From: Rheum nobile
Lineage: Eukaryota; Streptophyta; Magnoliopsida; Caryophyllales; Polygonaceae
Direction of reading: 5' to 3'
DNA length: 64,000 nucleotides
Assembly: GCA_027886185.1 (NCBI GenBank)
Contig: WOAB01000878.1
Location: forward strand, 3,732,001 to 3,796,000
Shown: one piece after another, positions 59,403-64,000 of the stretch
How the letters are laid out: every line of letters begins with the position of its first letter
Position numbering within the stretch: position 1 is the stretch's first letter
The notes under the pieces: model-generated
Database searches by the model: none
What the model was told of the DNA's origin: nothing
What the model saw: only the letters and a program-made list of their open reading frames with translations
Position numbers and translations under genes: made by a program

Positions 59403-60190
59403 TGTAATATCTCTCATTTTGTAAGGAAAATTTTGAATTTTCTTATGCCCATATTACAAGCCAGATTAAATTCAGAGAAGTACGGACATTCTATGAGATG
59501 TTTGATCTCTGTAATATTTTTTCTGAGTAATATAAAATATAGTTAATGTATTTTTGGGTTAAAAGGTCGTTCGTGTACGAATATATTTAACCCGGGGTTA
59601 AAAATATCTAACCACTTGGTAAATAAGACAAACCAGACAAAAGGGGGCAAAAAGGGCCTTGACCGCACCCCGCGGTCAAGTGACCGCACCCGCGGCGAAG
59701 GCCAAATTTGGAGGCGGTCACGAAGTCGGCCACCGCACCCCACCGCACCCTGCCGCACCCCGCGGCCATCGTCAGCTCCGACGTCATCGCGATAAGTCAC
59801 AGGCCGTAGCTCGCCTTAGTTGGCCTCCTAGCTGACTATCTGGTCGGACCACCTCCTCCTTGACGTCATTGGTTGGTAAGCTCCATGCTTGGGGTATAAA
59901 AGAAGGAGGAGAAGCCATGGACGAGCTTCATCTTCTTCCTCTGAAAAATTCTCTGAAATCTCCATTGTTGTCAAGCTTGTGAGCGTCGTTTGAGAAGAGA
60001 TCGAACCCCTTTGAGTGTTTACAAAGGTGATCTTAAGTGGTGTTCAAAGGCCTAAGAAGGTTGGGGATCGAACCACAAACGAATCGAAGGCGAACGAATC
60101 AAATTGGGTGAGTTCGCCATCGAAGCTGTCAAAAGCTCGCCACTGGCGCCTGACCGCACCCGCGGCAAGGGCTCCACCGCACCCGTGGTG
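59403..60190 (+). mobile_element. Partial family A LTR, plus orientation
   Basis: Begins TGTAATATCTCTCATTTTG at 59403, matching the 5' end of family A LTRs read in element sense (copy 1 reads TGTAATACCTCTCATTTT). It follows the same layout: GATCTCTGTAAT, the AACCCGGGGTT block, GC words ACCGCACCC at 59662, 59683, 59732, 59742 and 59752, a TATAAAAG box at 59896, and more words at 60153 and 60176. The 3' end and any TSD were not found, so the right boundary is approximate. It is the only family A copy in plus orientation. Confidence 0.7.
59896..59903 (+). promoter_or_regulatory. LTR TATA box, plus-strand family A copy
   Basis: TATAAAAG followed by AAGGAGGAG, with GC words on both sides as in other copies. 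Confidence 0.5.
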
Positions 60191-60194
60191 AGCC

Positions 60195-60380
60195 TTGTCC
60201 GGTGATGAGGAATCGACCCCGCCATTAGTGCCAACCTTTGATGGACCGATCACTAGGTCAAGGTTGAAGGAACTGCGTCAAGAGCTGGAGACGTTTATGG
60301 CACATGCACTATCACATGACGAAGAAGACAAGTCTAAAGTCAAGGCATTGACTTTAATGGTCAACGTTACCTATGTTTAA
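60195..60380 (+). pseudogene. Gypsy pol C-terminal remnant
   Basis: A 61-codon frame with FDGPITRSRLKELRQELETF. GPxTRSRxK is a common C-terminal signature of Gypsy polyproteins just before the 3' LTR. It ends where the LTR at 60374 begins. There is no ATG (the frame opens at TTG), and the rest of pol is missing. Confidence 0.5.
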
Positions 60381-60935
60381 TAGTCTTATTAATTTATGCA
60401 TTGGATATTTTTAGGATTATTATTTAATTGTGTTAAGCCTTCTATTTTCGGATATTTCGGAAATAATTGTAGCCTTTTTGGGAAGTATAGGGCCGGCCAC
60501 CTTAGGGTATTAAAAGGCTTCCTTGTCTTCTTCCTGAGGCAGATTTCTCCTATTTGTTAAACACAAAACAAAGCTTTGTTTGCTTTGAACCTTGCTCCCC
60601 GTGAGAGTCTCAATCGATTGTTACTTCTTCGCTTAGTTGTTTTCGTCTTTGTCAAGTTCCTCTGGAGTTGGTGATTTCGTACATCTTAAGCATCCTCTCC
60701 GTGCTCCAAGTTCGTTAGCGATTCTTGGTTGTGTGGCGTTGTAGAGATCGGGTCGGTAGATCGTTCGACAAGGTTCCTTGCACCCGACGCAAGAGGGTTT
60801 TCTCGTCGTTTCTATTAGTTCTTTCTTATCATTCCTTCATTTGTTTCACTTCCGCCATATTCTAATTCTTCTTGTTTTTCATTGTTTTGAGATTCGTTGC
60901 CTAGATCCATCCCGACGCGGCTAATCCCCGTATCA
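60374..60935 (+). repeat. Gypsy-type LTR with a primer site after it
   Basis: Starts TGTTTAATAG and ends CCCCGTATCA, followed by TTGGTATCAAGAGC (60937-60950), which looks like a tRNA-Met-type primer site. A plant-LTR-like leader (GGTATTAAAAGGCTTCC near 60508) supports an internal promoter. Its partner LTR is not in the window. Confidence 0.6.
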
Positions 60936-60950
60936 ATTGGTATCAAGAGC

Positions 60951-62295
60951 TTTGCGGCTTCGGATCGCCTTTGGCGGTTACCAGATTCATCATCATGAAA
61001 ATTGAATCTTCCTGTTTCTCAATCGCCAATTGAATTTTTTTGTTTGAGTCACATTAGTGAATTGATTAGTCTGACTGATTGTTTACTTTTGTTTGTCTTG
61101 GAAAGGAGTTCATTGTGGTTGATTGTGACTACGAGGATCCAAAAAAAAAAAAAAAACCGTACCAAGACCATAATTTTTTTTTTCGGCCCCCACCCACCAT
61201 TGTTGTGCGTCCCCAAGCTTGGCGAGCAAGGCAACCACGGCGTCCAGGTTCATGCTAGCGCAAGAGATCAGGTTGTTACAATTTTTTGGAAGTTTTCAAG
61301 ATATTTGCTTAATTTTCCAGAGATTTTATTTTTCTTTTAATGGTGTAATATCCCAGGAAAAAGAAGTTGCCTAAAAGAAATACAAAAAAAAAAAGAAGAA
61401 GTTGCCGAAAGAAAATCAAATCAAAAAAAAAAGGAAGGCATCTGGGATTCTACTGAATTAATTTTTATCTCTGAAAATATTGTTACGATTGCAAAATACG
61501 ATTGTAACAGCAAAAAGGTTCGAAATCAAAAACAATTTTCGACCTCGTCCCTGCCGCTGCACCATCTCGCCGTCGCCGGTTTCCTCTCATCGACCACCGC
61601 CTGGCACGCCTCCCCATCACCTTGTCGTCGCCGGATTCCTCTCGGCGCCCGATCGACCGCCTCGCCCTCGCAACCAGCACACCACGTCGCCCAGATCTGC
61701 ACAGCCCAGAAACCCTCCGCCACTGCCGCCGTTTCTTCTACGACCCAGTTCTGCAGAGCCCGGCGCGCGTCCTCCCTCACGCCCCGGTGTCGCCGTCGAC
61801 TTCGCCCTCTCAGCCCGAATCTGCAGAAGCACCACCGCCGTCGACTTCGCCCTCCCAGCCCTCTTGTCCGAACCCTTTCTACCCTTCCGCCCCCTCTGGT
61901 CACTCTCGGCTCCGACTGGCTTCGTTCCGAGTCGACAAAGGTACGTCTTTTTGACTTGCAATTTGCATTTCTTGAGTTCGAAACACATTTATAGCCCCAT
62001 CTCTGGTTACAATTCATTCTTGTAGCTATAGTAGTGTCGCTTTCTTGTTGAGTCGTTCTTTAGTCTCGCTTTTGTTTGAGTCATTTTCGTCGTTCGTCTA
62101 CTTGTCTGGTCTACTACATCACTGCTTGACCTTGAATTGTTGCGTATGGTGAGCACACCGAGGACTTGTCTTTTACAAGCCTAACTTGGCAGGTTGTTCA
62201 ATCGCCGAGTGCAAACACTTGAGCGTTTTGGTTTTACTAACTTTAACGTCTTTCTGTGTTCGTCTAAGTGGTGATCATGACAGGTTCCGGTGATG
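60951..62295. other. Leader remnant and GC-rich gene-like sequence
   Basis: The first part follows the primer site. A-runs lie at 61139-61156 and 61366-61430. 61530-61940 is C-rich and gene-like, with a short repeat (GCCGTCGACTTCGCCCT twice) and a good GTACGT donor at about 61940. A plus-strand frame of 181 codons spans it but has no recognisable domain. It may be a first exon or leader; no function can be given. Confidence 0.35.
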
Positions 62296-62300
62296 AACAG

Positions 62301-63956
62301 TGTAACACCCCCAAATTTAACCCCATTTGAAAGCGCTACTGCCGATGACCCCGGACGTAAACCCCGAAGTCACCCCAGGCTTTTCCGACGTCATAACTGA
62401 CTTAAAACACAGTTACAATACTAAAATCATAACTTTTATTAAACCACATGGTCGCGGAATTACACGATTCCTAAAACGACCCAATTTCATCAGAAATACA
62501 AAATAGCACAGCGGAAATCTTTTAAATACAAAGCGACAAAACAACTTGTCGAAAACAAAACACCGTTCATCTTCATAGTCGCTCTAGCCTTCTCGGATCT
62601 GCATGTGCCGAAACGGACGGACGACACCCCCATGACGTTACAGAAATATAAAAATACAAGAGTTAGTCTAATGAATAGACTAAGCAAGGGCTTCACCAAT
62701 AATTCACACAAACACATCACAAGCAGTTCCACATATCACAAATCACATCACAAACAGTTCCACATATCACAAATCACATGATTACAACATATCTCTTATA
62801 TTAGCGTTGATTCTAGCAGAATATACAACCTAATATAATATCAGATTTTAATTATTTCAAATTAATTCATAACCACTTGCCTGGAAAGACGAGCTCAAAC
62901 AAAGCTTAAGAACGGGTTCCTGAATCCAAAACGGGGACAAATCTGGAATAAAAATCCCTCAAGCCAAACCACAAGACACACTCTCGGACAGCCAATACCG
63001 CGATCGCGGCGAGTCGCGGCCAGTCGCGGTTCATCAACAGTGGCAAAGCTTCGACAACTTCCATGGCGGGAGAAAAATACCCACCTCGATTCAAGCTTCG
63101 TCTTGCATTCGAATTGATCACAAAGCACCTCTAAGCTTCACCTAACACCTTGGCAACCTTCTCCAACCCACGAAGCCTCTCGATTCAAGCCCAAAACCGA
63201 GCTCACAGCTCGTGCATCAATGGCGAAACAGGGGAAAACAGAGGAGAAAGAGAGAAGAAGAAGAAGAAGAGAGAAAGAAAGGGTTCGGTTTCACCCCTTT
63301 TATAGCACAAATCCGACCACCTCCAAGGGGACAAAGGCGAAGGGCCACTTGTCCTGCCCAAAAAAAATATCCCAACCGAGCCAAAACAGAGGCGCTACAG
63401 TAACCGCCACGCGAGGAAGACGACCGCCTCTGCAAAAGGCATTATCGCGATCGCGGCCGGTCGCGGTGGATCGCGGCAGATCGCGTCAGGTCGCGGTGAG
63501 TCGCGGTTTTAAGCCGACTTCGCTAATACTTATCCGAACTCAACTTGGGTTAATTTCTTAACTCCGGGTTAAATATATTCGTGCATCATCTAGCACAAAC
63601 ATCTCAAGCAATCACCTCACACAATTACCGTGCACAAATATCTTATATAAATACCGTACACAAATATCTTATATAAATATCTTGCACAAATACTTTACAT
63701 AATTATCCTGTATATATTTGTGACACTCCAGGCCAAGCTAACACAGCTACCAAGCCACCACCCATCTTACATGATGCCGGTGCCGGTACTGGTGCCCGCC
63801 TGAGTCCACAATTATCCTACACGAATATCTTATATAAATATTTTACAACAATATCTTATATAATTATTTTGCAACAATATCTCATACAATTATTTTGCAA
63901 CAATAACTCATACGAGTAAAGCTTAAAAATACCCTTAAAAATTACGGGGTGTTACA
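62301..63956 (-). mobile_element. Solo LTR, family A copy 4
   Basis: 1656 bp, ends TGTAACACCCC and GGGGTGTTACA, TSD AACAG (62296-62300 and 63957-63961). TATAAAAGGGG near 63295-63301 (minus). GC words lie on both sides: TCGCGG at about 63004, 63014 and 63024, and six at 63451-63506. It also has the TAGTCTA...TAGACTA hairpin (62666-62685). Confidence 0.92.
63451..63506. repeat. Six TCGCGG words at 10-bp steps
   Basis: TCGCGG (one copy TCGCGT) starts at 63451, 63461, 63471, 63481, 63491 and 63501. The four spacer bases differ each time (CCGG, TGGA, CAGA, CAGG, TGAG), so this is more than a simple 10-bp tandem repeat. It lies upstream of the TATA box of solo LTR copy 4 in element sense. Confidence 0.85.
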
Positions 63957-64000
63957 AACAGGTTGCCGCGACTGGCCCCCTTGTCGATATGCAAGCCATG
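63957..64000. other. Flank of solo LTR copy 4
   Basis: Resumes the sequence left of 62301. Too short to assign. Confidence 0.3.

Noticed and set aside
61480..62025. 181-codon plus frame in C-rich DNA
   Set aside because: No recognisable domain, overlapping frames on both strands, and a likely splice donor inside; kept only as an unassigned stretch.

Overview
This is a eudicot-type nuclear genomic window. It has one intact host gene with many introns in a sea of nested transposable elements; there are no bacterial operons, ribosome binding sites or CRISPR arrays. The intact gene is a 14-exon nucleobase-ascorbate transporter (minus strand, 16954-20579). Fragments of two more host gene families survive: a histidine phosphotransfer (HPt/AHP-like) gene split by a Copia element, and an early-nodulin-like (phytocyanin) gene piece carried inside a Mutator-like element.

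Layout: 1-8573 is a non-autonomous LTR element on the minus strand, called here LTR family A (ends TGTAACACCCC...GGGGTRTTACA). Two solo LTRs of its own family sit inside it. 8574-10464 is AT-rich sequence with a Helitron-like 3' end. 10465-16469 is a short hAT-type element containing a dead Copia element (10983-16398). 16954-20579 is the transporter gene. 21317-21574 is a Stowaway-type MITE and 22688-23151 a hAT-type MITE. 23578-44300 is a complete Athila-type Gypsy element (1304-bp LTRs, tRNA-Asp type primer site, TSD TTTTG). It is interrupted by a family A solo LTR (26385-29011) and by a complete family A element (32847-40338). 44698-45489 is a perfect 264-unit GTT microsatellite. 46012-51608 is a candidate decayed Helitron holding a Pack-MULE (50076-51455). 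54066-58982 is a nearly intact Copia element inside the HPt gene. 59403-60935 holds a plus-strand family A fragment and a Gypsy LTR. 62301-63956 is another family A solo LTR.

Most boundaries were set by matching target-site duplications (TSDs), so the nesting order is well supported.

The most unusual signal is a set of short GC-rich words, mainly CCGCGATCGCGG and its variants. They recur at spacings of about 10 or 20-21 bp, that is, one or two helical turns. They occur on both sides of the predicted TATA box in family A LTRs, and in the LTRs, gag, pol and env-like regions of the Athila element. The word differs between LTR copies but is the same at both sites within a copy. I know of no described family feature that explains this.
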